Positions 50,667 through 58,677 of a stretch of 64,000 nucleotides of DNA are shown here, one piece after another. Below the pieces are notes generated by a model. The model searched no databases and was not told the DNA's origin. It was given only the letters and a program-made list of their open reading frames with translations. The position numbers were made by a program, and so were the translations under genes. Source of the DNA: Planomonospora parontospora (GTDB taxonomy: Bacteria; Actinomycetota; Actinomycetes; Streptosporangiales; Streptosporangiaceae); NCBI GenBank assembly GCA_014647935.1, contig BMQD01000014.1, positions 178,157 to 242,156 on the forward strand, read 5' to 3'. Numbering within the stretch: position 1 is the stretch's first letter; every line of letters starts with the position of its first letter.

Positions 50667-50757
50667 CCGGCCACTCGACCTGCAGCCCGGCCTGCCACCC
50701 GACCGGGAACGCCCTTCTCTCCCGACACACCTCGCACAGCACGATCAAGGAGATGTC

Positions 50758-50768
50758 TGAAATTTTCA
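50758..50768. promoter_or_regulatory. GAAANTTTC palindrome, distal xylanase box
   Basis: TGAAATTTTCA is an exact palindrome around one central base and stands out in this GC-rich region. Same core as the proximal box at 50853. Confidence 0.5.
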
Positions 50769-50852
50769 TCACCGGCATTCGGCCCTGATCGGTTCCTTGG
50801 TGCGGAACCACAGGTAGAGCACTCCTCCTGAAGGCCCTTGACTGAGGTCATG

Positions 50853-50871
50853 ACTCCGAAAATTTCGGAGT
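50853..50871. promoter_or_regulatory. GAAANTTTC palindrome, proximal xylanase operator
   Basis: ACTCCGAAA and TTTCGGAGT are exact 9-bp arms around a single central A. CGAAA-N-TTTCG palindromes have been described upstream of streptomycete xylanase genes (recalled, not checked). It ends 4 bp before the TTGACA hexamer, a typical repressor position. Confidence 0.7.
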
Positions 50872-50874
50872 TCA

Positions 50875-50904
50875 TTGACAACTTTCAGAGCCGGGGCGAA
50901 CACT
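50875..50904 (+). promoter_or_regulatory. Candidate xylanase promoter
   Basis: A consensus TTGACA at 50875-50880 is followed after 18 bp by AACACT (50899-50904), a weak -10. The start codon is ~200 bp downstream, implying a long leader. Confidence 0.5.
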
Positions 50905-51105
50905 GTCGCCATCGGCAGCCCCGGCCCCTGCCGATCCGGGTCACCGGCCGTGGCCCGGCCCCCCGGTCGCCGGCCGCACGACGACCGGCCGACCTCCGCC
51001 GAGCCGTACGACACCGGCGCGCGGCGGCCGTCACGCCGGCCGCCGGCACCGGGTCGTATCCCACCGGCCGTCCCCCGCGGGCCTTCACGAGGAGGAAACA
51101 CCCCC

Positions 51106-52128
51106 ATGAACGACGCCCCCGCCCACCCGAAGAGCCGCAGAGCCGGCCGCGCCAGGCTGTTCGCCCGCGGCGTCTGCGCCGTGGCGCTGGCCGCGGCCAC
51201 CGCGATGCTGCCCGGCAGCGCCAGCGCGGCCGCGCCCATATCCTCGAACCAGACCGGCAACAACAACGGTTACTTCTACTCGTTCTGGACCGACAGCCCC
51301 GGAACGGTCTCCATGGACCTGGGATCCGGCGGCAACTACAGCACGTCGTGGCGCAACACCGGGAACTTCGTCGCCGGCAAGGGCTGGAGCACCGGCGGGC
51401 GCCGGACCGTGAGCTACTCGGGCACCTTCAACCCGTCCGGCAACGCGTACCTGACGCTTTACGGGTGGACGAGGAACCCGCTCGTGGAGTACTACATCGT
51501 CGACAACTGGGGCACCTACCGGCCCACGGGGACGTACAAGGGCACGGTCACCAGTGACGGCGGCACGTACGACATCTACGAGACGACGCGGACCAACGCC
51601 CCCTCCATCGAGGGCACCCGGACCTTCAAGCAGTTCTGGAGCGTCCGGCAGTCGAAGAAGACGGGCGGCACCATCACCTCCGGCAACCACTTCGACGCGT
51701 GGGCCCGTCACGGGATGAACCTGGGCAGCCACGACTACATGATCATGGCGACGGAGGGCTACCAGAGCAGCGGGAGCTCCAACATCACGCTGGGCACTTC
51801 CTCCGGCGGAGGCAACAACGGCGGGGGCGGCAACAACGGCGGCGGGGGCAACAACGGCGGCGGCGGCTGCACCGCGTCGCTCTCCGCGGGTCAGCAGTGG
51901 AGCGACCGGTACAACCTCAACGTCTCGGTCAGTGGTTCGAGCAACTGGACCGTGACGATGAACGTCCCGTCCCCCGCCAAGGTCCTCAGCACCTGGAACA
52001 TCAGCGCGAGCTACCCCAGCTCCCAGGTGCTGACCGCCCGGCCCAACGGCAGCGGCAACAGCTTCGGCGTGACGATCCAGCACAACGGCAACTGGACCTG
52101 GCCGACGGTCTCCTGCAGCGCGGGCTGA
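51106..52128 (+). CDS. Secreted GH11 endo-1,4-beta-xylanase with CBM2
   Basis: The 340-aa product has a signal peptide (Arg-rich start [13 protein letters not shown], possibly Tat-type, cleavage after GSASA around residue 41), a GH11 beta-jelly-roll (~46-232), a Gly/Asn linker (GGGGNN repeats, ~233-252) and a CBM2 (~253-340) whose exposed Trp residues (QQWSDRY, SNWTVT, NGNWTWP) bind polysaccharide. Catalytic glutamates are E128 in [12 protein letters not shown] (nucleophile) and E217 in [10 protein letters not shown] (acid/base). It cleaves xylan outside the cell; products could feed the xylAB pathway. ATG 51106 follows GGAGGAAA. Confidence 0.96.
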   Translation: MNDAPAHPKSRRAGRARLFARGVCAVALAAATAMLPGSASAAAPISSNQTGNNNGYFYSFWTDSPGTVSMDLGSGGNYSTSWRNTGNFVAGKGWSTGGRRTVSYSGTFNPSGNAYLTLYGWTRNPLVEYYIVDNWGTYRPTGTYKGTVTSDGGTYDIYETTRTNAPSIEGTRTFKQFWSVRQSKKTGGTITSGNHFDAWARHGMNLGSHDYMIMATEGYQSSGSSNITLGTSSGGGNNGGGGNNGGGGNNGGGGCTASLSAGQQWSDRYNLNVSVSGSSNWTVTMNVPSPAKVLSTWNISASYPSSQVLTARPNGSGNSFGVTIQHNGNWTWPTVSCSAG

Positions 52129-52204
52129 CCCCGGACACCCGGAACACCGCACCTGCGGCGCGGCGGCCCACGGCCGCCGCGCCGCACCGCGACCGAACGG
52201 TCAT

Positions 52205-52308
52205 CACGGCCGAACGGTCACCGCCACAGCCGACCAGTCACCACGGCCGAACGGTCACCGCCACAGCCGACCAGTCACCACGGCCGAACGGTCACCGCCA
52301 CAGCCGAA
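52205..52308. repeat. 37-bp tandem repeat, two full copies and a partial third
   Basis: Copies start at 52205, 52242 and 52279; the first two are essentially identical and the third diverges after ~28 bp. An extra related fragment (GACCGAACGGTCATC) precedes them. No spacers, so not CRISPR. It lies between the convergent xylanase and lysR stops. Confidence 0.88.
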
Positions 52309-52359
52309 CGGGCTCGAAAACGCGGAAGCAGCCCTCCGGCCGACCGCGCGCACCGGCCC

Positions 52360-53259
52360 CTACCGGGTCCACAGCGTCTCCTGCACGGCCTGGACCAGGG
52401 CCATCAGCTCGGGCGAGACACGCTCGGGCGACCACGCCAGGCCGTACGTCATCCGCAGGTCCGCACCGTCCAGCGGGACGAAGCGCACGTCGTCGCGGCG
52501 GACCGTCCGCACCAGCGGGTCGGGCGCGGCCAGCAGGCCGTTCCCCGCCGCGACCAGGTCCAGCGCGGCCGCGAAGTCGTCGATGCCGCCGGGCACGACG
52601 TGGTGCCGGTGCGGCCCGGGGAGCAGGGCGGCGAGCCGCGCCCACACGCCGCCGGGCGGCCGGTCGCGCGGCAGGATGACCCGGTGCCGTCCGAGCCGGT
52701 CCAGCCGGACCTCCGGCAGGCGCGCCAGCGGGTCGTCCGCGGGCACGGCCAGGTGGCCGACCGCCACATGGAACCGGGCCGCCGTCGCCAGCCCGCGCGG
52801 GAACGGCGCGCCGATGACGGCCGCGGTCACCTCGCCCGCCGCCAGCGCCGTCGTCGCGGCCCTCCACCCGGCCTGCCGGAGCTCGACGCCGACCGGCGGC
52901 CTGCGCCGGGCCAGCCTGCGGGCGGTCCGCGCGGCCAGCGCCCCGGCGAGCGGCGCGTAGGCCAGGCGCACCACGGGCTCACCGGGTGCGGCCAGCCGCG
53001 CCGCCTCCTCCGCGAAGGCGGCGGCCGACTCCAGCATCGCCTCGGCGTACGGCAGCAGCGCCTTGCCCACCGTGGAGAGCCCGACCTCGCGGCTGTTCCG
53101 GTCGAACAGCCGGACGCCCAGGGCGCGTTCGAGGCGGCCGACCGCCTGGCTCACCGCGGGCTGGGACATGCGCAGCTCCGCCGCGGCACGCGAGAAGCCG
53201 AGATGGCGGGCGACGAGCACGAAGCAGCGCACGTCCCGCAGCGGCGGTCCGGGTTCCAC
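52360..53259 (-). CDS. LysR-family transcriptional regulator
   Basis: The 299-aa protein from GTG 53259 has an N-terminal helix-turn-helix (DVRCFVLVARHLGFSRAAAE, MSQPAVSQAVGRLERALG, RLFDRN) and a C-terminal periplasmic-binding-like effector domain (VVRLAYAPLAGALAA..., AVIGAPFPRG, GNGLLAAPD). The target is unknown: the nearest gene on its 5' side is the sigma factor stop, not a divergent promoter. Frame stays open upstream, but the LysR helix defines the start. Confidence 0.88.
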   Translation of the reverse strand: MEPGPPLRDVRCFVLVARHLGFSRAAAELRMSQPAVSQAVGRLERALGVRLFDRNSREVGLSTVGKALLPYAEAMLESAAAFAEEAARLAAPGEPVVRLAYAPLAGALAARTARRLARRRPPVGVELRQAGWRAATTALAAGEVTAAVIGAPFPRGLATAARFHVAVGHLAVPADDPLARLPEVRLDRLGRHRVILPRDRPPGGVWARLAALLPGPHRHHVVPGGIDDFAAALDLVAAGNGLLAAPDPLVRTVRRDDVRFVPLDGADLRMTYGLAWSPERVSPELMALVQAVQETLWTR

Positions 53260-53306
53260 ACGCCAGTATGGCCATCCCGGACCCGGTCGCCGCCACCTCC
53301 CGCCGG

Positions 53307-54287
53307 TCAGCCGCCGGACCCGGCGGACCCGACGGACAGGAGGGGATAGCGGCCGGAGCGCAGGAGCGAGAGCACCGCCTCGGACCGGGCGCGCGGGGCG
53401 GCGTAGGAGGGGTGGCTCCGCATGACCGTGGCGGCGTCGTGCAGGCGGCGCATCTGCCGGGCCCCGTCGGCGACGGCGGCCGCTCCGGGCCGGCCCGCGA
53501 CCGCGTCGACGGGAACCCGGACGGCACGCGTGCCCGTGGCGGGGCGATCGGAGCCGGGACGGCCGGCGCCGAGACGGCCGGAGTCGGGACGGCCGGAGCC
53601 GGGACGGCCCGTGGTGGCGTGACCGGCGAACACCGGTCTGCGCGGGTCGACGCGGCCGTGGGCGATCGCGCTCTCCACCCGCCGGGCGCACCGGCAGGCC
53701 GCGTCCCGGCTGACGAGCCCGCAGGTGGCCGACATGAACGCGCGGATGCGCTTGCGGGCCCGCTCCAGCCGCTTGCGGTAGGCGGCGGGGCTGATCTCCA
53801 GGATCCATCCCGCCTGCTCACCGGGGAGCTCGAAGATCTCACCGAGCACGTAGGCGACGCGTTCGGACCGGTCGAGGCACTGCAGCATCGCCTGCGTGCA
53901 GCCGAGCCGTACCTCCTCGGCGAGCAGCTCGGCCTCGGGGCCCCGGTGGTCGGCGGCGGCCAGCCCCTCGGCCAGGTTCTCACCGAGGACCTCGAAGGTG
54001 ATGCCGCGGTGCTCGTAGGCCGTCCGGCGCAGGTTCAAGAGGTGATTCACCGCTATCCGGTACGCCCAGGTGACGAGTGAGGCCTCCGCCCGCCAGGAGG
54101 ACAACCGGGTCACCACGCGGATCAGGATCTCCTGGGCGGCGTCCTCGGCGTCGGCGGGCCGTCCGGCCATGCGCAGGGCGAGGCGGTAGACGGGGTCCTG
54201 GACGCGGCGGACGACCTCTTCCAGTGCCTCCGTGTCCCCACCGACCGCCCGGCCGACGAGCGCCACCTCGTCCTCGGGCGCGCTCAC
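53307..54287 (-). CDS. ECF sigma factor with long low-complexity C-terminus
   Basis: The 326-aa product has sigma region 2 (DPVYRLALRMAGRPADAEDAAQEI) and region 4 (VLGEIFELPGEQAGWILEIS, AYRKRLERARKRIRAFM), then a Cys cluster (CGLVSRDAACRCARRVESAI) that could bind metal. A spacer of RPGSGRPDSGRLGAGRPGS-type pentad repeats follows, then a final helical domain. Extended C-termini in ECF proteins often replace an anti-sigma factor; none is adjacent. Start overlaps the dehalogenase stop by 4 bp. Confidence 0.87.
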   Translation of the reverse strand: MSAPEDEVALVGRAVGGDTEALEEVVRRVQDPVYRLALRMAGRPADAEDAAQEILIRVVTRLSSWRAEASLVTWAYRIAVNHLLNLRRTAYEHRGITFEVLGENLAEGLAAADHRGPEAELLAEEVRLGCTQAMLQCLDRSERVAYVLGEIFELPGEQAGWILEISPAAYRKRLERARKRIRAFMSATCGLVSRDAACRCARRVESAIAHGRVDPRRPVFAGHATTGRPGSGRPDSGRLGAGRPGSDRPATGTRAVRVPVDAVAGRPGAAAVADGARQMRRLHDAATVMRSHPSYAAPRARSEAVLSLLRSGRYPLLSVGSAGSGG

Positions 54288-55261
54288 CGGGCCGCCTCGC
54301 GCACACCGGCCTCCGGAGCGGCGGCCTCGCCCGCACCGGCCCTCGAGACGGCGGCCTCAGAAGCGGCGGCCTCCGGAGCGGTGATCCCGCGCACACCGGT
54401 CCCCGGAGCGGCGGTCAGCCGATGCCGGGCCAGCCAGCGTGCGACCGCCCGGCCGATCTCGTCCGGCCGGTCCTCGGGAGCGTGGTGCCCGGCCGGGCCG
54501 ATGCCCTCGATCTCGAGCCCCGCCACGTTCGCGCGGCACCAGGCTGCGATCTCCGGGGAGACCAGGCTGCCCGGTTCGACGGTGAGCAGGAGCTTCGGCA
54601 CGTCCGGAGTGTCGGCCATCCATCCACCGTAGGCGAGGAAACGGTCCCGCACGTCGGCCGGTTCGCCGTCCAGCGGGATCTCACGGGGCCACTGCAGCAG
54701 CGGACGCCGGGAGGCGGGGTCCGGGTACGGGGTCCGGTAGACGGCCAGGTCGGCGTCGGAGATGCCGGGGTTGGTGGCGCGCAGGGCGGTCTCGATGAAC
54801 CAGTTCTCCTCCAGTGCCATCCGCTCGCCCTCCCCCGGGGTGCGCAGCGCCTGGAAGAGCGGGACCGCCTGGGCCGGATACTCCGCCCAGGTCATGGGCC
54901 GCACGAACGCCTCCAGCAGCGCCACGCCCCGGACCCGCCCGGGATGGCGGGCCGCCAGGTCCAGGGCGAGCGAGCCGCCCCAGTCGTAGCCGACCAGCAC
55001 GGCCCGGTCCAGCCGCAGGACGTCGAACCACGCGTCCAGGTAGCGGGCGTGGTCGGCGAAGCGGTAGGCGATGTCCGGCTTGCCGGAGGAGCCCATGCCG
55101 ATCAGGTCGGGGGCCAGGCAGCGCGCCCGGTCCGCGACGTGCGGGACCACGTTCCGCCAGATGTGCGAGGAGGTGGGGTTGCCGTGCAGGAACACCACCG
55201 CCTCGCCCTCGCCGGTCTCGGTGTAGGCCAGGTGGGAGTCGAGGACCTCGACGGTATTCAT
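54284..55261 (-). CDS. Haloalkane dehalogenase (HLD-II type alpha/beta hydrolase)
   Basis: The 325-aa protein matches LinB/DhaA-type dehalogenases, which hydrolyse C-halogen bonds. The nucleophile is Asp93 in LVGYDWGGSLAL, the acid is Glu117 in LLEAFVRPMTW, the base is His260 in AGHHAPEDRP, and halide is held by Asn28 (HGNPTSSHIWRN) and Trp94, all present. The last ~30 residues are an extra Ala/Glu repeat tail. ATG 55261 follows GAAGGA. It is translationally coupled to the downstream ECF sigma gene, an odd pairing. Confidence 0.88.
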   Translation of the reverse strand: MNTVEVLDSHLAYTETGEGEAVVFLHGNPTSSHIWRNVVPHVADRARCLAPDLIGMGSSGKPDIAYRFADHARYLDAWFDVLRLDRAVLVGYDWGGSLALDLAARHPGRVRGVALLEAFVRPMTWAEYPAQAVPLFQALRTPGEGERMALEENWFIETALRATNPGISDADLAVYRTPYPDPASRRPLLQWPREIPLDGEPADVRDRFLAYGGWMADTPDVPKLLLTVEPGSLVSPEIAAWCRANVAGLEIEGIGPAGHHAPEDRPDEIGRAVARWLARHRLTAAPGTGVRGITAPEAAASEAAVSRAGAGEAAAPEAGVREAAR

Positions 55262-55447
55262 GATCACTGTGTCCTTCCGCAGGGGAACGCTTCTCACCCT
55301 GGTTGGACACATCCGCCCGTGCCGTTGTGACAGGACAGACAGATGAAATCCGGCGAATCCCCCGGAGGGCCTCCGGGAACCGTACGGACCAGTGCTCAGG
55401 AACGTCAGGAGCACGGAACGTCAGAGCACGGGGCACCGAGGGCGACG

Positions 55448-56398
55448 TCAGGAGCGCGGAGCCGCCGCCTCCGCCGGAGCGTCCCGTCCCCGGAGCCGCC
55501 GGACCGCCGCTCCCGCCCCTCCCCGGGAGACGGCCACCCCGGCCAGGCAGAGCGCGCCGCCCGCCGCGGTCAGCCACCCGGGTACCTCGTCGAGGACGAG
55601 CCACGACATCAGCACCACCAGGGCCGGGACGATGTAGGTCGTCGCGCCCATCTTCCCCGCCGTCGTCCGGGCCAGCGCGTACGCCCAGGTGGTGAAGGCG
55701 AGCGCCGTCGGGAACACGCCGAGGTAGACCATGTTCAGGGTGGCGGAGAGGGGGGCCTCCGGGATCTCGGCGGCGAGCGGCCCCGCGAACGGCAGGCACG
55801 CCACCGTCCCGACGACGCACCCGAACGTGGTCACCTGGAGCGCCGAACCGTGGCGCAGCGCGGGCTTCTGGCAGACCACCCCCGCGGCGTACAGCACGGC
55901 CGCCGCCAGGCAGAGCAGCACACCGAGCACGGAGGACTCCCCGCCTCCGGACATCGAGACGCCCACCACGACCGCTCCGGCGAACGACACTGCCATGCCG
56001 GCCATCAGCCGGGACGGGAACCCCTCACCGAGCAGCAGCCCGCCGAGCAGGGCGATGAGGATCGGGCCGATGTTGACGATCATGGCCGCCGTGCCGGCGT
56101 CCACCTCCCGCTCGCCCCAGTTGAGCGCGACCATGTAGAGGCCGAACCAGAGGATGCCGGAGCCGGCGATGCCCGGCCAGGCGGCGCGCGCCGGCCATCC
56201 CTCGCGCCGCACCGCCAGGATGGCGCCGAGCACCAGGGAGCCCACCAGCAGCCGCCCCAGCGCCAGCGCGCCCGGTGAGTAGTACTCACCCGCGCTGCGG
56301 ATCGAGACGAAGGCCGAGGCCCACAGGATGACGGTGGCGCCCGCCGCGGCGAGGGCCAGGCGGGCGGTCCGCTGCTCGCCGGTGATGGTCCGGTTCAT
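55448..56398 (-). CDS. EamA/DMT-family transporter
   Basis: The 316-aa protein has ten membrane helices in two EamA repeats (ATVILWASAFVSIRSAGEYY; LLCLAAAVLYAAGVVCQKPA). It is a drug/metabolite exporter-like protein, only distantly similar to the one at 5620. Substrate unknown. ATG 56398. Confidence 0.88.
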   Translation of the reverse strand: MNRTITGEQRTARLALAAAGATVILWASAFVSIRSAGEYYSPGALALGRLLVGSLVLGAILAVRREGWPARAAWPGIAGSGILWFGLYMVALNWGEREVDAGTAAMIVNIGPILIALLGGLLLGEGFPSRLMAGMAVSFAGAVVVGVSMSGGGESSVLGVLLCLAAAVLYAAGVVCQKPALRHGSALQVTTFGCVVGTVACLPFAGPLAAEIPEAPLSATLNMVYLGVFPTALAFTTWAYALARTTAGKMGATTYIVPALVVLMSWLVLDEVPGWLTAAGGALCLAGVAVSRGGAGAAVRRLRGRDAPAEAAAPRS

Positions 56399-56435
56399 AC
56401 CGGGACCTTATGCCTTGGGTGCTTCACGTCTCATC

Positions 56436-56473
56436 GCGGTTTTCGGACCTGACAGCGGTTTTCGGACCTGGCA
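56436..56473. repeat. 19-bp tandem duplication
   Basis: GCGGTTTTCGGACCTGACA (56436-56454) is followed immediately by a copy with one change (56455-56473). Contains the TTTTCGG motif, which is AT-rich for this genome. Confidence 0.85.
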
Positions 56474-56647
56474 GCGGCGAACACCGTCGTCCGGCACCGC
56501 GGACGGGTGCCCGGTGAGGCGGGGAGACCGGGCCGGGCCGCCACCGGCCGGGTTCCACGCCGATCACCCGGCAGGCGACCGAGCGGCGCAGGCCGGGCCG
56601 CATGCCGTGGAACGATCCATATGCGAGGTCCGCCGCAGGGTGCGAGC

Positions 56648-56687
56648 ATCGCCGGACGACCCGGAAGATCGCCGGACGACCCGGAAG
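56648..56687. repeat. 20-bp perfect tandem duplication
   Basis: ATCGCCGGACGACCCGGAAG occurs twice in a row at 56648-56667 and 56668-56687, ending 10 bp before the VOC start codon. It moves the ribosome-binding site context and could duplicate an operator. Confidence 0.9.
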
Positions 56688-56697
56688 GTGGAACGAC

Positions 56698-57426
56698 ATG
56701 ACTGAGCCCGCGGTTCGGCCGAACGAGACGACGGTGCCGCTGATGCCGTGCGCGTCGGTGGAGGAGACCCTGGCGTTCTATGAGGCGCTGGGGTTCGAGG
56801 CCACCTACAGGCAGAGCAGGCCCTATGTCTATCTCATGCTGCGGTGGAGCGGCTTCCAGCTGGACTTCGGCCCGGCGCCCGAAGGGCTGGACCCGGCCCG
56901 GGAGGAGTCGGGAGGCTGCCTGGTCATGGTCGACGCCGTGGCGCCGTACCACGCGGCGTTCGCCGCGGCGATGCGCCGCGTCTACGGGAAGGTGCTGAGT
57001 TCCGGCCTACCGCGGATCACCCGCTACCGGCCGGGCGCGTCCCGGTTCACGCTGGTCGACCCGTCCGGGAACTCGATCACCTTCATCCAGCGCGACGAGC
57101 CGGTCGAGCTGGAGTACGGCGGTTCGAAGCGGCTGACGGGCCTGGCCAAGGCGCTCGACAACGTCCGGATCCTGCGCGAGTTCAAGAACGACGACCTGCA
57201 GGCCTTTCGCGCGCTCAAGTCCGGGGTGCGCAGGCACGGCGCGGACGCCCCGGCGGCCGAACGGGCCATCGCCCTGTGCCACCTCGTCGATCTCGCCACG
57301 GTCCTCGGCGAGCCCACCGAGCCGTGGGCCGCCGAGCTGCGGGGTCTGGAGCTCACCGCCGACGACAGGCGGCGTGTCGAGTCGGAACTCGGCCACCTCG
57401 CCGGGCTGCAGGAGTGGCTGCCGTGA
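56698..57426 (+). CDS. VOC-family protein (bleomycin-resistance-like) with C-terminal helical domain
   Basis: The 242-aa product has one VOC/bleomycin-binding-like domain (~10-135: CASVEETLAFYEALGFEATY, YVYLMLRWSGFQLDFGPAP, FTLVDPSGNSITFIQ) and a ~100-residue helical extension (LAKALDNVRILREFKNDDLQ...). Bleomycin-resistance proteins bind the drug as dimers; a metal-dependent enzyme is also possible. ATG 56698 follows GAAGGTGG. Confidence 0.83.
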   Translation: MTEPAVRPNETTVPLMPCASVEETLAFYEALGFEATYRQSRPYVYLMLRWSGFQLDFGPAPEGLDPAREESGGCLVMVDAVAPYHAAFAAAMRRVYGKVLSSGLPRITRYRPGASRFTLVDPSGNSITFIQRDEPVELEYGGSKRLTGLAKALDNVRILREFKNDDLQAFRALKSGVRRHGADAPAAERAIALCHLVDLATVLGEPTEPWAAELRGLELTADDRRRVESELGHLAGLQEWLP

Positions 57427-57472
57427 AGCGGGCGCCGCGCGGAATTCACGATGTCCGCCGATCGAGACCCGC

Positions 57473-57787
57473 TCAGGCGCGGAAGGGTCCCTCGGTGTAG
57501 TCGGCGACGCCGTCGCCGTCCAGGTCGACCAGCGTCTCGTCGACGTAGCCGTCGCCGTCGAGGTCGTTGTAGGTGACGTCGGTGCGGCCGTCGCCGTTGG
57601 TGTCGTAGTTCTCCTGGTCGGCGACGCCGTCGCTGTTGGTGTCGATCCACTCGACGTCGGAGGCGCCGTCGCCGTTCGTGTCGTAGTTCTCCACGTCGCT
57701 GTAGCCGTCGCCGTTGACGTCCGCCCACTGGGCGTCGGTGGCGCCGTCGCCGTTGACGTCGAAGAAAGCAGCGGTGAAGTCGCTCAT
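57473..57787 (-). CDS. Small acidic protein of seven 13-residue calcium-loop-like repeats
   Basis: The 104-aa protein begins MSDFTAAFF and consists of seven consecutive 13-residue repeats starting at residues 10, 23, 36, 49, 62, 75 and 88, each of the form DxNGDGxxDxxxx. The DxNxDGxxD core resembles EF-hand, dockerin or thrombospondin-type-3 calcium loops, but there are no flanking EF-hand helices: loops follow one another directly. No signal peptide or membrane helix, so it looks cytoplasmic. A paralogue with five repeats lies just beyond. I know no named family with this exact register; function unknown. Confidence 0.85.
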   Translation of the reverse strand: MSDFTAAFFDVNGDGATDAQWADVNGDGYSDVENYDTNGDGASDVEWIDTNSDGVADQENYDTNGDGRTDVTYNDLDGDGYVDETLVDLDGDGVADYTEGPFRA

Positions 57788-57875
57788 TTTGTCCCTCTTT
57801 CGTGATGTTCGTTAGATGAGAGTGGCGAACGCGGGATTTTGTTACGGTGGATTACAAGATTTTTCTGGACCCGGC
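57788..57875 (-). promoter_or_regulatory. Conserved upstream region of the seven-repeat gene
   Basis: AGATGAGAGTGGCGAACGCG...TTTTGTTAC (about 57812-57846 on the plus strand) matches the region upstream of the five-repeat gene at 58304-58335 almost base for base, together with AT-rich flanks (AAGATTTTTCTGG versus CAGAATTTTTTCC). Such conservation outside the genes implies a shared promoter. No hexamers assigned. Confidence 0.55.
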
Positions 57876-58029
57876 GCAGGCTCGGCGTGGGCACCGCAGC
57901 CCTGAGGCGCCGCGGTCCTGACCGTCTGTCGACGGCGGAGAATCCCGGCCTCCGGCGGGGACGCTCCCCCCCCTGTGCGATCAGGCGGACCCGTGCCGGA
58001 TCCGGTGATCAGACGGAGGGATCCGCTGG

Positions 58030-58275
58030 TCAGACGGAGAAGGGGCCGGCGGTCTCGGCGTAGTCGGCCACCCCGTCGCCGTCCAGGTCGACCAGCGCCT
58101 CGTCGGCGTAACCGTCGCCGTTGTAGTCGTTGTAGGTGACGTCGGTGTAGCCGTCGCCGTTGAGGTCGTAGTTCTCCTGGTCGGCGTAACCGTCACCGGT
58201 GACGTCCACCCACTCGGTGTCGACGAAACCGTTGCCGTCGGCGTCGATGAAGGCGGTGGTGGCGAAGTCGCTCAT
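58030..58275 (-). CDS. Small acidic protein of five 13-residue calcium-loop-like repeats
   Basis: The 81-aa paralogue of the protein at 57473 begins MSDFATTAFI and has five 13-residue repeats starting at residues 11, 24, 37, 50 and 63 (DADGNGFVD, DVTGDGYAD, DLNGDGYTD, DYNGDGYAD, DLDGDGVAD). The first two have substitutions (GN or TG) in the loop. ATG 58275 is clear; a longer frame to 58380 would add a basic, unrelated N-terminus. The pair looks like a recent tandem duplication with loss or gain of whole repeats. Confidence 0.85.
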   Translation of the reverse strand: MSDFATTAFIDADGNGFVDTEWVDVTGDGYADQENYDLNGDGYTDVTYNDYNGDGYADEALVDLDGDGVADYAETAGPFSV

Positions 58276-58602
58276 TTTCGTTCCTCTCTCGTTGCGGTCA
58301 ACAGATGAGAGTCGCGAACCCGGTGATTTGTTACGACGAGTTCCAGAATTTTTTCCGACCCGCGGACGGACCCTCCCCACTCCCTCCTCCTCCCTGGTCC
58401 GCGGACGGCCCCTCCCCTCCCCTCCCCGGTCCTGACCGCACCGGAAGCGGGTACGACTGCGGCCCGCACCTGCGCCCGGGCAGCGGACGCCCGGCAGGCG
58501 TCGATAAGCAGTGTCGATGAGCGCCCGTCGACGGGAAGGCCGCCAGCCGGGATGTCGCGGCGGACGACGGCCGGGTCCCGGCTCCGCCCATAAGCGGGGC
58601 CG
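58276..58602. other. 327-bp region: repeat-gene promoter and pyrimidine-rich tract
   Basis: The first ~80 bp are the conserved AT-rich upstream region of the five-repeat gene. From ~58370 to 58430 the plus strand is a long pyrimidine-rich run (CCCTCC/CTCCTCC types) broken by GGTCCGCGGACGG, which occurs twice in similar form. No gene or riboswitch recognised. Confidence 0.5.
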
Positions 58603-58677
58603 ATGGATCCCGCCGGGACGGTCCGGGTGCAGGCAGGATTCCCGGCATCCGGCACGCTTCGACCATCGGGAGCCCGC

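Larger units (their letters stand above)
50667..51105. other. 439-bp control region of the xylanase gene
   Basis: Contains two GAAANTTTC palindromes (50758-50768 and 50853-50871), a TTGACA-type promoter just after the second, and then a ~200-bp very GC-rich leader with self-complementary CCGGCCG stretches before the start codon. No gene supported. Confidence 0.6.
56399..56697. other. Intergenic region with two tandem duplications
   Basis: Between the divergent EamA and VOC genes, about 299 bp. It carries two separate two-copy tandem repeats (56436-56473 and 56648-56687), the second abutting the VOC ribosome-binding site. No gene supported. Confidence 0.5.

Noticed and set aside
58440-58677. 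Cobalamin riboswitch upstream of metE
   Set aside because: metE leaders in actinobacteria often have one, but I see no B12-box (GCCACTG or GCCAGGA-CTGCC type) or the expected core in this stretch.
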